In this document: piece by piece, positions 7,335-15,917 of the stretch
Position numbering within the stretch: the stretch's first letter is position 1
Layout: the number at the start of each line of letters is the position of its first letter
DNA from: an uncultured Spirochaetota bacterium
GTDB taxonomy: Bacteria > Spirochaetota > Spirochaetia > Treponematales > UBA12059
Reading direction: 5' to 3'
DNA length: 38,910 nucleotides
Assembly: GCA_937873275.1 (NCBI GenBank)
Contig: CALMRC010000171.1
Location: forward strand, 1-38,910
Notes under the pieces: model-generated
What the model saw: only the letters and a program-made list of their open reading frames with translations
What the model was told of the DNA's origin: nothing
The model's database searches: none
Position numbers and translations under genes: made by a program

Positions 7335-8960
7335 CTACTCGAACCGTACCCTCATGAAGGAGCCGCCCCGGAACCCGTAGGTCTTCCGGAGGTACGCGTC
7401 CAGGGCATCCGCCTTTGCCCGAAAGGCCGGCAGGGCAGCTTCCAGGTCCGCGAGGATGCCGGCGGTCCGGTCCGGGTAGGACTTCGCGAGCCGGGCATAG
7501 GCCACGTCCTTGAGCCAGGATTCCAGCCGGGACGGGGACTGCTGGACCAGATAGGCCTGGAGCTCGTTGTAGGAGAGATAGGCGTCGCCGGGATCGTAGT
7601 CCCGGTTGGACAGGAAGACGTTCCAGAACCTTCGTTCCTCCGGTCCTTGGGACCGCCATAGGGTCCGGGCGAGGTTCCGGTATGACTCGTCCAGAAAGAA
7701 GAGGGCGTGGGATGCCTCGTGGTTCAGGAAAAGATCTCGCAGGTACGAGGTGGACTCCCGGGCTATGGAGATGATCGCCCCGGTCCCCGGCCGGATCCGA
7801 CCGCCCTCCCGGACCAGGATTCCCCGGCGCTCCAAGATGCCGAGCAGTTCGGTCTCCGGAACCGAAAGGGGGAAGGAGGTCCTCTCAGCCTTGTCGAAAA
7901 AGGCCGCCAGGTCCTCCGCCCGGTAATCGTGGGCGTTCCAGCCGTGGAGCCGAACGATCTCCGTATCCGGAGCGAGCCGACCCCGGAAGCCCTCCTTCTC
8001 CACGAAAAACGCCAGGCGCTTGAGGTAGGCGTCCTGGACCGCGTAGTCCCGGAAGTCGAACACCAGGCAGTTTGGGAAGGCGTCCCACCGATAGAGGGCG
8101 TAGGGTCGGGAAGGATCCTCGGGGGGGGGCAGGGCCAGGACGACGGCAAGATCCACCGGCAGGGGATCCGGCGTCTCCGGGGCCGGCAGGACGGCGACGG
8201 AACGGACCGCGTCCGGCTCCGATTCCACGATCACCGCGGAATGCCCGCCCAGGGCCCCCAGGGGCACATAGGCCGGGCCCGCCGGAGCGGGATCCAGGAC
8301 GGCGGATCGTCCGCCTTCCGTCCGTACCCGGAGGCGGACGCCGTCCGACTCTATCCGGACTACGGGACGGTCCCCGGGTCCGTAGGGATGCTCCACCCGG
8401 ATGGAATCGATTCCGGCTCCCGAGTCCCGGGCCAGGGAGGCTCCCCGGGAAAGGCGGACCCCGTCCTCCAGCCGTTCGAACCCGAACGCCGCGGTCCGGA
8501 TCTCCAGCCCTAGGACGCGCAGGGAGGACGAGCCGGAGCCGGATCCGTCCGGGAGCGCAGAAAAGCGCAGGGAGGCCACGGCGATCCCGTCCGGAAGGGG
8601 AACGACCCACCGGAGCCGGCCCGGTCCCCGGGCCAGATCCGCGGAAAGGACGGGGGCCGCACCTCGTCCCTCCGGAAGGACCTCCAACCGGGCGGATCCC
8701 GAAAGCTCGTACCGGATCTCCAGGGCGGGCCGGATCCCCGGGACCGGGACGGGCGCATCCGGAGTGTACCGCACGGAATCCCGCCCACCCCCGCCTACGG
8801 CATCCTCCCGTCCCGGTGGCAGCCGATGGTCGGGGACCAGGTCGTGTTCGAATCCGTCCCCGTCCCGAAGGGTGAACGGCGCGGGGGGGATCGGGGAGCA
8901 GGAGGCCAGGGCCGCCCCCAGAAGGACCGCGAGGGACGCCCGGAACGGGGTCCGGCTCAT
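7335..8960 (-). CDS. Lipoprotein with an HExxH metallopeptidase signature
   Basis: 541 aa. The N-terminus MSRTPFRASLAVLLGAALASC is a lipoprotein signal peptide with lipobox LASC, so Cys21 should be lipidated. Residues about 60-260 look like beta-rich, secreted domain sequence. The C-terminal part contains FLNHEASHALFFLDESYRN, an HExxH zinc motif with H414, E415 and H418. A candidate third ligand is E466 in SYNELQAYLVQQ, as in gluzincin peptidases. I infer a surface or periplasmic zinc peptidase. The family is not one I can name, and its substrate is unknown. Start ATG 8960 overlaps the stop of the upstream gene by ATGA, so the two are co-translated. A longer frame upstream to 11267 is spurious because it runs through other genes. 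Confidence 0.65.
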   Translation of the reverse strand: MSRTPFRASLAVLLGAALASCSPIPPAPFTLRDGDGFEHDLVPDHRLPPGREDAVGGGGRDSVRYTPDAPVPVPGIRPALEIRYELSGSARLEVLPEGRGAAPVLSADLARGPGRLRWVVPLPDGIAVASLRFSALPDGSGSGSSSLRVLGLEIRTAAFGFERLEDGVRLSRGASLARDSGAGIDSIRVEHPYGPGDRPVVRIESDGVRLRVRTEGGRSAVLDPAPAGPAYVPLGALGGHSAVIVESEPDAVRSVAVLPAPETPDPLPVDLAVVLALPPPEDPSRPYALYRWDAFPNCLVFDFRDYAVQDAYLKRLAFFVEKEGFRGRLAPDTEIVRLHGWNAHDYRAEDLAAFFDKAERTSFPLSVPETELLGILERRGILVREGGRIRPGTGAIISIARESTSYLRDLFLNHEASHALFFLDESYRNLARTLWRSQGPEERRFWNVFLSNRDYDPGDAYLSYNELQAYLVQQSPSRLESWLKDVAYARLAKSYPDRTAGILADLEAALPAFRAKADALDAYLRKTYGFRGGSFMRVRFE

Positions 8961-9730
8961 CGGTCCAGGGAAAATATGCTGAGAGTCAGAAGTTGGGCGA
9001 TCTGGAATTTTCGGGACGGGGACATCTCGCCGTCGACCCGGAGCAAGGATTCCCAGCGGCCCCAGAAATCCTCCGGAAGGACGGGCAGGTCCCGTAGCTG
9101 GTCCGAAATGTTCCGGTGGGAGGGCTCGAAGCGCCGGTTGATCATGAACAGGGCGGCGGCGGCGTATTTCATGAATCCGCCCAGGGAGATGGTGTAGAAA
9201 AAACCGTCCTCCCGGAGGGCCGCGGCCCCCAGGTCGGAGAGATAATGCTCCATCTTGGACTGGAAGGTGGCCCGCAGGCCGTTCCAGAAGGTGTCCGGGA
9301 ATTCTCGGATCCGGCGCCGCACGTCCGCGATCCATCCGGACTTGTCGTATAGGACCGTCCCGCGCTCGAGGCGGTAGAACATGTAGGTGCCCGAACCCTT
9401 GAAGACCCACAGGAGGTCGTACTTTCTCTGGAGGACCTCCTCCAGGGATTCCAGGCTCTTGTACTCCACCCGAACGGGAAGCTCCTCCAGGAAGAAGCGG
9501 TCCTTCAGCTGGGAATCCGCGGTCTCGAAGGCGCCCGGTTCCCCGAATGCCGCTCGGCGTTCCTGGGACCCGGGGATCTCCCCCTTGTAGTAAACGTCCA
9601 CGACCAGGGCGAAGTAGGGATCCAGGATCTCCTGTTCCGAGGCCTCTCCCAGGACGACCGTCTCCACTCCCTGCCATTCCTTGATCGCGGAAACCAGGGT
9701 GTCCGCCAGGCGCTCCACTTTTCGGCGCAT
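8957..9730 (-). CDS. Nucleotidyltransferase-like protein (DUF4037-like), function unknown
   Basis: 257 aa, no signal peptide or membrane helix. The N-terminal segment VETVVLGEASEQEILDPYFALVVDVYYKGEIP has the layout of a nucleotidyltransferase-fold entry: Gly/Ser turn, then an acidic strand. The remaining part is helical (FPDTFWNGLRATFQSKMEHYL, FMKYAAAALFMINRRFEPSHRNI), like the helical half of aminoglycoside-type nucleotidyltransferases. The classical GSxxxGxxxxxSDxD motif is degenerate, so an active enzyme is uncertain. It is the first gene of a two-gene operon with the HExxH lipoprotein (4-nt overlap) and is divergent from the gene at 9777. I rate the fold as likely and the function as unknown. 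Confidence 0.5.
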   Translation of the reverse strand: MRRKVERLADTLVSAIKEWQGVETVVLGEASEQEILDPYFALVVDVYYKGEIPGSQERRAAFGEPGAFETADSQLKDRFFLEELPVRVEYKSLESLEEVLQRKYDLLWVFKGSGTYMFYRLERGTVLYDKSGWIADVRRRIREFPDTFWNGLRATFQSKMEHYLSDLGAAALREDGFFYTISLGGFMKYAAAALFMINRRFEPSHRNISDQLRDLPVLPEDFWGRWESLLRVDGEMSPSRKFQIAQLLTLSIFSLDR

Positions 9731-9761
9731 CTTCCCTTCCTTTACCGGTAGCCTGACTCGA

Positions 9762-9767
9762 TACTAT
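9762..9767 (+). promoter_or_regulatory. -10 box TACTAT just upstream of the 9777 gene
   Basis: TACTAT at 9762-9767 is a good -10 hexamer in an AT island. A weak -35 candidate TTTACC at 9741-9746 lies 15 bp upstream. The start point would fall around 9774-9777, at or within 3 nt of the ATG, implying a leaderless or nearly leaderless mRNA. Confidence 0.45.
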
Positions 9768-9776
9768 CATGGATCC

Positions 9777-10325
9777 ATGCCTTTGGAAATATCGCCGGCC
9801 CCCGGCTTCCTGGCGGTCCTCGTTCCCCCGGGCAACCTGGCTGCGGAGATCGTGGATCTCCGCCGCCGGATCCTCGGGGCCCGGAACGGGGCTTCCGCCC
9901 TGCCCTTCCCCGCCGCCGCCCCCCTCGCCTGGCTGCCGGTTCCCCCGGATATCCGGGTGCTGGAAGCCCTTGCCGCCGGGGCTCCCCGGATCTACGACCG
10001 GTACCGGGTGGAAGAGGGCATCCTCTTCCTGGGCCCCGGGGAATCCGCCGGACCGGAGGATTCCGACGAATCCGGGCGAGACGCCGACGGCGTAAACGGT
10101 TCCATCCCCTTGCCGGCGGGGTCCGGGTTTCCCCTGGCCCGTCTCTCCCCGGAGGGCGAAACGGCCGCCGACCCGGACGGACTCCCTGCCCCTCCCCGGA
10201 TCGCCTTCCGGACCTTCCAGGCGGTCCTTCTCCGCCTTTCCTGGGGCGATCCCCGGCTTTCCGCGATGACCTGGGAACCCATGGCCGCGGCGCGGTATCC
10301 TTTCCGGCGGGGGACCCGGACCTGA
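9777..10325 (+). CDS. Uncharacterised protein
   Basis: 182 aa from ATG 9777. The frame is open from 9681, but that extension overlaps the divergent gene start and the -10 box, so 9777 is preferred. The N-terminus (MPLEISPAPGFLAVLVPPGNL, then AEIVDLRRRI) and the C-terminal block (PPRIAFRTFQAVLLRLSW) look folded. A Gly/Asp/Ser-rich linker separates them (about 105-135). The N-terminus faintly resembles 2'-5' RNA ligase-like proteins, but no HxT motif is present, so I make no functional claim. It stands alone between a divergent operon and the barrel protein, which has its own promoter. Confidence 0.6.
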   Translation: MPLEISPAPGFLAVLVPPGNLAAEIVDLRRRILGARNGASALPFPAAAPLAWLPVPPDIRVLEALAAGAPRIYDRYRVEEGILFLGPGESAGPEDSDESGRDADGVNGSIPLPAGSGFPLARLSPEGETAADPDGLPAPPRIAFRTFQAVLLRLSWGDPRLSAMTWEPMAAARYPFRRGTRT

Positions 10326-10431
10326 AGGTGTATCCCCGAACGGATCCGGATGTTTTGATAGGATAGGAGCGCCGGGCATTCCGGATCGGCGGAACCGGAC
10401 AATCCTGCTCGAATCGCGCGGCGGCCTCGTC

Positions 10432-10460
10432 TTTTCACGGGGCGGCTCCTGTGATACTAT
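10432..10460 (+). promoter_or_regulatory. Promoter TTTTCA-N17-TACTAT with extended -10
   Basis: The -35 TTTTCA at 10432-10437 and the -10 TACTAT at 10455-10460 are 17 bp apart, and TGA just before the -10 gives an extended -10 (TGN). The -35 context CTTTTCACGG is identical to that of the MerR promoter at 30456-30465. It would drive the barrel protein, the lipoprotein and possibly rarA. The rest of the 10326-10478 gap holds nothing else I can identify. Confidence 0.7.
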
Positions 10461-10478
10461 CCCGCAATCGGAGGAACA

Positions 10479-11096
10479 ATGCGAACGCCTCGATTCATCC
10501 TCGCGGTACTGCTCGTTTCGATCCTGTCGCAGGGCGCCTTCGCCCAGGCGGAGCCCCCCGCACCGGAGACTCCCCCGACGGACTTCAACGCCAATCCCTA
10601 CGTCCGGGGCGAACAGACCCTGTCCTTCAACCTGGGCGCCTTCTTCCCGGTCACGTTCGTAAACCTGTACGCCGGCGGGACGGCGGACACCAACCTCAAG
10701 ATCGGAGCCGGTTTCGGGATCTCCTACAGCTACGTCGTTGCCCCGGGCTTTTCCGTCGGCGGAGAGATCGAGGGAGCGACCTGCGGAACCACCGCGGAGT
10801 CCTCGTTCTTCATGGTGCCCTTCACCGCCAAAGCCTCCTGGTACTTCGTGAAGATGCCATTCGAGATCGTGCCCTCCGTGTCCGCGGGCCTGGCCATCGT
10901 CCGGTACCAGGGCTACACGAACTTCAACCCCATCCTCAAGGGCGGGGCCGCCTTCCTCTGGCGCCAGAGCTCCTCCTGGAGCTTCGGTCTGGACGCCCAG
11001 GCCTGGACCGTCTGGCAGTTCTACGGGGACATCCCCCAGGACAACCGACTGGGGATCTTCCTGGATACCCGCCTGACCGCGGTCTACCACCTCTAG
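10479..11096 (+). CDS. Outer-membrane beta-barrel protein, Tp0733/OmpW-like
   Basis: 205 aa with a signal peptide MRTPRFILAVLLVSILSQGAFA, probably cleaved after AFA. The mature part shows alternating hydrophobic and polar beta-strands with aromatic girdles. Examples are EQTLSFNLGAFFPVTFVNLY, LKIGAGFGISYSYVVAPGFSVGGEIEG, ASWYFVKMPFEIVPSVSAGLAI and LDTRLTAVYHL. It ends in a hydrophobic strand, as expected of an eight-stranded barrel. The opening YVRGEQTLSFNLG is what I recall from treponemal Tp0733-type OmpW-like proteins. It should sit in the outer membrane; transport of small hydrophobic molecules is the family guess. GGAGG lies 4 nt before the ATG. The next gene, a lipoprotein, starts 10 nt later with its ribosome site overlapping this stop codon. 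Confidence 0.75.
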   Translation: MRTPRFILAVLLVSILSQGAFAQAEPPAPETPPTDFNANPYVRGEQTLSFNLGAFFPVTFVNLYAGGTADTNLKIGAGFGISYSYVVAPGFSVGGEIEGATCGTTAESSFFMVPFTAKASWYFVKMPFEIVPSVSAGLAIVRYQGYTNFNPILKGGAAFLWRQSSSWSFGLDAQAWTVWQFYGDIPQDNRLGIFLDTRLTAVYHL

Positions 11097-11106
11097 GAGC
11101 CGAGCC

Positions 11107-12273
11107 ATGAAGCGAATCCTGAACCTGGCCGCCGCCGTACTTTTGGCCGCCGCCGTACTCGTATCCTGCGACCCCGGGCCCGCGGGCCTCTTCGCCCTGC
11201 TGGAGCAGGAACAGCCCCTGGACAAGGGGACCGCGGCCTTCAACGCGAACACCGCGGCCTTCGTCACGAGGCTGGGGACGGATTACTACGCGGGGGTCGG
11301 GGCTACCCTCCTGCGAAGGCCCGCGGCGGGGGGCGCGTGGGAGACGGTCACGGACGCCGGCGCGCCGGCCGGATCCATCATCACCGCGGGGGTCTCGGAC
11401 GGGACGAACCTGTACGTATCCTATTCACCGGCCGCCGAATCCATCCGGTACACGAGCGACGGAACGACTTGGAACGACTATGTGGTTTCCGGCCTTCCCG
11501 CCGGCGAGCCCGTGCAGAACCTTCTCTACATGGAAGGTGACAACCGACTATTAGCGGCAACCCAACACTCGACCGGGACCTCTTCGAGTGATTACACGAC
11601 GTATTATACGTTGGCTTCGGACGATGGAGCCGGGGTGTTCACCGCCGAAGCCACTGCTACCGATCAGGTCTGTGGTTATCCCTCGTCCATTGCATGGGAC
11701 GGTACAAATTATTGGATCTCTGCCGGGAATACTGTATTCAAAGGGACGGGTCCGGGAACCTTTGATGCAGATGACACTAATGTCACCACCGCCGGATTCA
11801 GCTCCACGAATCCCGTCCTGGGAGTCTGGTACGATCTCGCGAATACCGCCGTGATCGCGGCCGCCACCGGCAAGCTCTGGAAGCTCAACACCGGCGGAGC
11901 CTACGCCGCCTCGGGCACCTTCGGAAGTTCGACGCGCCGCCTATCCTCCGCGATCGTCGTTCCCGCAAACGGCGGACTCACGGACGCCGTGGTCGTCGGC
12001 GTCAAGTCCTGGGCTTCCGACAGCTACACCGGTTACTACGAGTACGACGCCGCGGACAATACGCCCTTCGACTCCACGGTGGTGCCCAATTCGGTGTGGA
12101 GCATGGTCGCCGACGACTCCAACTACGTCACCACCCTGGACGACCTTTCAATCGAAGGCTTCTACTACGACGATACTCCGGGCGACGAGACTCTCTTCGC
12201 CCGGACGGTCGGGGGCGGCCTCTGGTCGAACTCCTGGAACGGCACCGCCTGGTCCGGCTGGGACCGCGAGTGA
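11107..12273 (+). CDS. Lipoprotein with beta-propeller-like repeats
   Basis: 388 aa. The signal MKRILNLAAAVLLAAAVLVSC has lipobox LVSC with lipidated Cys21. The mature part has repeated segments of beta-propeller style: YYAGVGATLLRRPAAGGAWETV, LYVSYSPAAESIRYTSDGTTWNDY, IAWDGTNYWISAGNTVFKG and VIAAATGKLWKLNTGGA. The Asp-Gly-Thr-Trp turns resemble BNR/sialidase-like or sortilin-type repeats. No catalytic motif is seen, so a binding or surface role is more likely. AGGAG at 11095-11099 lies 7 nt before the ATG. The central part (about 11521-11820) is noticeably poorer in GC (about 54% by count) than its surroundings, suggesting recent exchange or relaxed selection. The RarA gene starts 1 nt after its stop. 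Confidence 0.7.
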   Translation: MKRILNLAAAVLLAAAVLVSCDPGPAGLFALLEQEQPLDKGTAAFNANTAAFVTRLGTDYYAGVGATLLRRPAAGGAWETVTDAGAPAGSIITAGVSDGTNLYVSYSPAAESIRYTSDGTTWNDYVVSGLPAGEPVQNLLYMEGDNRLLAATQHSTGTSSSDYTTYYTLASDDGAGVFTAEATATDQVCGYPSSIAWDGTNYWISAGNTVFKGTGPGTFDADDTNVTTAGFSSTNPVLGVWYDLANTAVIAAATGKLWKLNTGGAYAASGTFGSSTRRLSSAIVVPANGGLTDAVVVGVKSWASDSYTGYYEYDAADNTPFDSTVVPNSVWSMVADDSNYVTTLDDLSIEGFYYDDTPGDETLFARTVGGGLWSNSWNGTAWSGWDRE

Positions 12274-12274
12274 G

Positions 12275-14527
12275 GTGAGCTCCGACTCCCCGCTCTTCGC
12301 GGGATCGCCGGGCGGCCGGGAACCCCTGGCCGCCCGGATGCGGCCCCGGACCCTGGATGAGTTCGTGGGCCAGGACCACATCGTGGGGCCGGGCCGGCTC
12401 CTGCGCAGGGCCATCCAGAAGGACCAGCTTTCCAGCGTGATCTTTTCCGGCCCCCCGGGCACGGGCAAGACCACCCTGGCCCGGGTCATCGCCAATACCA
12501 CCTCCAGCCGTTTCGTCACCCTGAACGCCGTCCTGGACGGAGTCGCCTCCGTGCGGGCCGCGGTGGAGGAAGCCTCGAAGAACCGGGACCTCTACGGCCG
12601 CCGCACGATCCTCTTCGTGGACGAGGTCCACCGCTGGAACAAGGCCCAGCAGGACGCCCTCCTGCCCTGGGTGGAGAACGGGACCCTGGTCCTGATCGGC
12701 GCCACCACGGAGAATCCCTTCTTCGAGGTGAACCGCGCCCTGGTCTCCCGTTCCCGGGTCTTCCAGCTGTGCGCCCTGACCGAGGCGGACCTGACCGAGG
12801 CGGCCCGGCGCGCCCTGGCGGACCCGGAGCGGGGCTACGGCCGCTGGAAAGTCTCCTTCGAGGACGGAGCCCTGGAGCACCTGGTGGACACCGCGGACGG
12901 GGACGCCCGGAGCCTCCTCAACGCCCTGGAACTGGCGGTGGAGACCGGGGTCGAGTCCTGGCCGCCCCCGGAGGGCTCGGCGATCCTCGTGACCAAGGAA
13001 GCCGCCCAGGAGAGCATCCAGAGGCGGGCGGTCCTGTACGACAAGGACGGGGATTACCACTACGATTCCATCTCGGCCTTCATCAAGAGCCTCCGGGGGA
13101 GCGACCCCGACGCGGCCCTCTACTGGCTGGCCCGGATGGTCTACGCGGGGGAGGACCCGGCCTTCCTCCTGCGCCGGATGCTCATCTCCGCCTCCGAGGA
13201 CGTGGGCCTCGCGGATCCCGCGGCCCTCGGGATCGTGGAGTCCTGCGCCCGGGCCTTCGACCGGGTGGGCCTTCCGGAGGGACAGTTCCACCTCGCCCAG
13301 GCCGCCCTCTACCTGGCCACGGCCCCCAAGTCCAACAGCGCACTGGGCTACTTCGATGCCCGCTCGGAGATCGAGAAGGAACGGGCCGAGGTCCCCTCCC
13401 ACCTCAAGGACGCGAGCCGGGACGGACCGGGCTTCGGCCACGGCGAGGGTTACCTCTATCCCCACGCCTACCGGGACCACTGGGTAGCCCAGGCCTACCT
13501 TCCGGACACCCTGTCCGGAAGGATCTTCTATCAGCCCGCCGCCACGGGCTACGAGGGCCGGATCCGGGAAGAAGTCCTCCGCCGCCGGGAGGCCCTGGTG
13601 GCGGCCGCCCTGGACGCCGCCCGGTCGTCCGGGGACGCTGGTTCGGGCGGTCGTCCCGCCGGGGAGAACCTGACCTACTCCGAGGCCGCGGACCGCCGGG
13701 CCGAGTGGATGTCCCGGTCCGAGGCCCGGACGACGGAGCGCCTGGCCGCGATCCGGGACGGAATCTTTTCCCGGGCGGCTCCCCGGCGCCACGAGCGGAT
13801 TCTGGTGGCCGACGCCCGGGAGGGCTTCCTGGTCTGGGAGGCCCTGCGGCGGACCCCCGAGGGGGCGGTGTGCGCCCTGGTCCGTACGGAACGGGAGCGC
13901 GGTCTGATCGAGGGCTACGCCCGGGGACTCGAGGAGCTCTGCCGTCCCTCGGTCGTCCTCCATCCCGGCCGCGAGCCGGACACGACGGCGATCGCGGCCG
14001 CGGGTCTTTCGGAGTTCGACGTCCTGGTCGGCCGGGACCTTCTGTCCCCGGCGCCCGACAAGGCCGCCCTCCTGTCCGCCTGGTCGGCGGCCTTCCCCGC
14101 CGCACGGATCGTCCTGGCGGAGTCCCCGGCCTCCGATGGGGGCCGGCTCTCCCGGATCCCGGGGCTCCGGGAGGATGCGGGAGCGGACCTGGCGGCGAAG
14201 TTCGAGGAATTCGAGGAGACCTTCTACGGGTCCCCGGAGCGTCCCGAGCTGGCCTGGAAAAGCCCGGACGCCGGGTCCTGGCTCGAGGCCGCGGGCCTCC
14301 GGGACGGCGGGATCGAGATCGAGCGGGGAGAGTTCGGCCGTGTCCTGGGCGACCGGGAACTGGACGCATGGCTGTCCCCGGCGTCCGCCTACGGCGGCGC
14401 CCTGGCCTCGGCTCTCGGGGAGGATTCCGTCCGCGCCCTGCGGGATGCCCTGGTCCGGATAGCCCGGGGCCGGCCGGTGCCCTGGTCCTTCACGGTGGTC
14501 TATATCCGGATCCCGCCCCGAGCTTGA
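12275..14527 (+). CDS. rarA: RarA/MgsA recombination ATPase with a methyltransferase-like C-terminal extension
   Basis: 750 aa, against roughly 450 for ordinary RarA. Residues 1 to about 430 are a complete RarA AAA+ protein. They include [17 protein letters not shown], Walker [10 protein letters not shown] (59-67), Walker B ILFVDE (112-117), sensor GATTEN (142-147) and the tetramerisation region with [11 protein letters not shown]. RarA acts at stalled replication forks, binding DNA ends and SSB. The extra 300 residues contain a Rossmann-like segment, [17 protein letters not shown], then [12 protein letters not shown]. This resembles motif I of SAM-dependent methyltransferases, with an acidic residue at the end of the next strands. 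No catalytic motif is clear. GTG 12275 follows the lipoprotein stop by 1 nt; a weak ribosome site makes coupling likely. Other spirochaetes may carry the same extension. Confidence 0.85.
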   Translation: MSSDSPLFAGSPGGREPLAARMRPRTLDEFVGQDHIVGPGRLLRRAIQKDQLSSVIFSGPPGTGKTTLARVIANTTSSRFVTLNAVLDGVASVRAAVEEASKNRDLYGRRTILFVDEVHRWNKAQQDALLPWVENGTLVLIGATTENPFFEVNRALVSRSRVFQLCALTEADLTEAARRALADPERGYGRWKVSFEDGALEHLVDTADGDARSLLNALELAVETGVESWPPPEGSAILVTKEAAQESIQRRAVLYDKDGDYHYDSISAFIKSLRGSDPDAALYWLARMVYAGEDPAFLLRRMLISASEDVGLADPAALGIVESCARAFDRVGLPEGQFHLAQAALYLATAPKSNSALGYFDARSEIEKERAEVPSHLKDASRDGPGFGHGEGYLYPHAYRDHWVAQAYLPDTLSGRIFYQPAATGYEGRIREEVLRRREALVAAALDAARSSGDAGSGGRPAGENLTYSEAADRRAEWMSRSEARTTERLAAIRDGIFSRAAPRRHERILVADAREGFLVWEALRRTPEGAVCALVRTERERGLIEGYARGLEELCRPSVVLHPGREPDTTAIAAAGLSEFDVLVGRDLLSPAPDKAALLSAWSAAFPAARIVLAESPASDGGRLSRIPGLREDAGADLAAKFEEFEETFYGSPERPELAWKSPDAGSWLEAAGLRDGGIEIERGEFGRVLGDRELDAWLSPASAYGGALASALGEDSVRALRDALVRIARGRPVPWSFTVVYIRIPPRA

Positions 14528-14552
14528 CAGGGCCCCGGGCCGCGCGAATACT
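14524..14552 (+). promoter_or_regulatory. Promoter TTGACA-N17-AATACT placing the start point at the folC ATG
   Basis: A perfect -35 TTGACA at 14524-14529 overlaps the end of rarA. AATACT at 14547-14552 follows after 17 bp. A start point 7 nt downstream of the -10 is the ATG at 14559 itself, and no Shine-Dalgarno sequence is present, so folC should be read from a leaderless mRNA. Confidence 0.6.
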
Positions 14553-14558
14553 ACCGCC

Positions 14559-15905
14559 ATGACCGATCCGGCCTTCCGCACCGTACAGGACATATACGAG
14601 TACTTTCTCTCCTTCGTGAACGCCGAGAAGGGTCAGGCCGTGGAGTTCAAGCTGGACCGCATGCGGGACCTGGCGGCCCGCCTGGGCCGGCCCGAAGCCG
14701 CCTCGCCCTGCCTCCACGTGGCCGGGTCCAAGGGAAAGGGCTCGGTGTCCACGATGCTGGCGAGCATCCTGGAAGCCTCGGGCCGGAGGACCGGACTGTA
14801 TACCTCGCCCCACATCCTGGACTTCCGGGAGAGAATCACCCGGGCCGGGGAATTCTTTCCCGACGGGGCCTACCTGGCCGCCATGGAGGAACTCGCTCCC
14901 CTCGTCGTCGGCGCCGGTCCCGGGCGGTTCGCCGGGAGCGAGTTGCCTACGTTCTTCGAGCTCGCGACCCTACTGGCTTTCATGGTCTACCGGAACCAGG
15001 GCTGTGACGCGACGGTGTACGAGGTCGGACTGGGGGGACGCCTGGATTCCACGAACATCGTGACCCCCGAGGCCTCGGTGATCACGGTCATCGAACTGGA
15101 GCATACCGAGTTCCTGGGGACCACGATCCCCGCGATCGCGGGGGAGAAGGCGGGGATCCTCAAGCCCGGGGTGCCCGCCTTCACGGGTTCCCGGGACCCC
15201 GCGGCCCTGGAGGTGTTCCGGCGGATCGCCGCGGAGCGGGCCTGCGACCTCCGGGTCCTGGGGGAGGAGTGCGAGATCCGAAACGTCCGCCTGACCCCGT
15301 CGGGAACCGAGGCGATGGTCGCCTACCGGGACCGGGAGGTCTTCCCGGAACCCGTCCTCCTCCGCACCCCGCTGATCGGGGAAGCCCAGGCGGAGAACGC
15401 GGCCCTGGCGGCCCTGACCGCCCGGCTATCCTCCTTCCGCCCTTCCCCGGAAGCGGTCCTCCGGGGTATCGCCCGGGCTTCCCTGCCCGCCCGGTTCCAG
15501 ATCCTCCCCGGGGAGCCGCCGGTGATCCTGGACGGGGCCCATACCCCGGCGAGCATGGCCTACACCGCGGAGGCGTTCCGCCGCCTCTTCCCGGGCCCCG
15601 GGGTCCTCGTGTTCGCCTGCGCCCAGGACAAACGCCCCGTCGACATGGCCCGGGTCCTGTCCGGACGGTTCCGCAGGGCGATCGTCACCCGGCCCGGCAC
15701 GTTCAAAAAGAGCGACCCGGAGACCGCGGCCGAGGCCTTCGAGGCGGAGGGTATCGCGGTGGACCGGATTCCGGATACCGAGGAGGCGTTGAGGACGGGG
15801 CTCGAGAGGGCCGTGGCCGAGGGGGTTCCCCTCCTCGTGACCGGATCCTTCTACCTCTGCGCAGCGGCCCTGGCCGCCTTCCGGGACCGGACCGTCCGGT
15901 CGTAG
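14559..15905 (+). CDS. folC: Folylpolyglutamate synthase / dihydrofolate synthase
   Basis: 448 aa, the usual length for FolC. The Mur-ligase-type P-loop GSKGKGS is at 56-62, followed by the FolC signature LYTSPHILDFRERI. Later come the metal and ligase region (VYEVGLGGRLDSTN, ITVIELEHTEFLGTT, AGEKAGILKPG) and the C-terminal domain with ILDGAHTPASM. The enzyme adds glutamate to dihydropteroate and to reduced folates with ATP, in the cytoplasm. Its own promoter lies in the 31-bp gap after rarA and predicts a leaderless transcript. A hairpin overlaps the stop codon, and the DUF445 gene ends 12 nt further on the other strand. Confidence 0.9.
   Translation: MTDPAFRTVQDIYEYFLSFVNAEKGQAVEFKLDRMRDLAARLGRPEAASPCLHVAGSKGKGSVSTMLASILEASGRRTGLYTSPHILDFRERITRAGEFFPDGAYLAAMEELAPLVVGAGPGRFAGSELPTFFELATLLAFMVYRNQGCDATVYEVGLGGRLDSTNIVTPEASVITVIELEHTEFLGTTIPAIAGEKAGILKPGVPAFTGSRDPAALEVFRRIAAERACDLRVLGEECEIRNVRLTPSGTEAMVAYRDREVFPEPVLLRTPLIGEAQAENAALAALTARLSSFRPSPEAVLRGIARASLPARFQILPGEPPVILDGAHTPASMAYTAEAFRRLFPGPGVLVFACAQDKRPVDMARVLSGRFRRAIVTRPGTFKKSDPETAAEAFEAEGIAVDRIPDTEEALRTGLERAVAEGVPLLVTGSFYLCAAALAAFRDRTVRS
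15885..15901. terminator. GC-rich palindrome at the folC 3' end
   Basis: GACCGGAC and GTCCGGTC flank a single C, so the RNA could fold into a 7-bp stem with a 3-nt loop. It ends 2 nt before the folC stop codon and lies between convergent genes. No U-tract follows, so it may be a weak or factor-assisted terminator. Confidence 0.35.
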
Positions 15906-15917
15906 CGCACCTTTCCT

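Noticed and set aside
5110-7659. 849-aa minus-strand open frame opposite the Maf genes
   Set aside because: It is composed of Gly/Arg/Pro/Gln-rich shadow sequence typical of the antisense frame of a high-GC gene. The plus strand has clear DUF115 motifs.
7335-11267. 1310-aa minus-strand frame reaching far upstream of the HExxH lipoprotein
   Set aside because: Only the part up to 8960 begins with a real signal peptide and lipobox. The extension runs opposite or across the nucleotidyltransferase-like, 9777 and barrel genes.
12128-14593. 821-aa minus-strand frame opposite rarA
   Set aside because: rarA carries complete AAA+ motifs on the plus strand; the antisense frame is low-complexity shadow.
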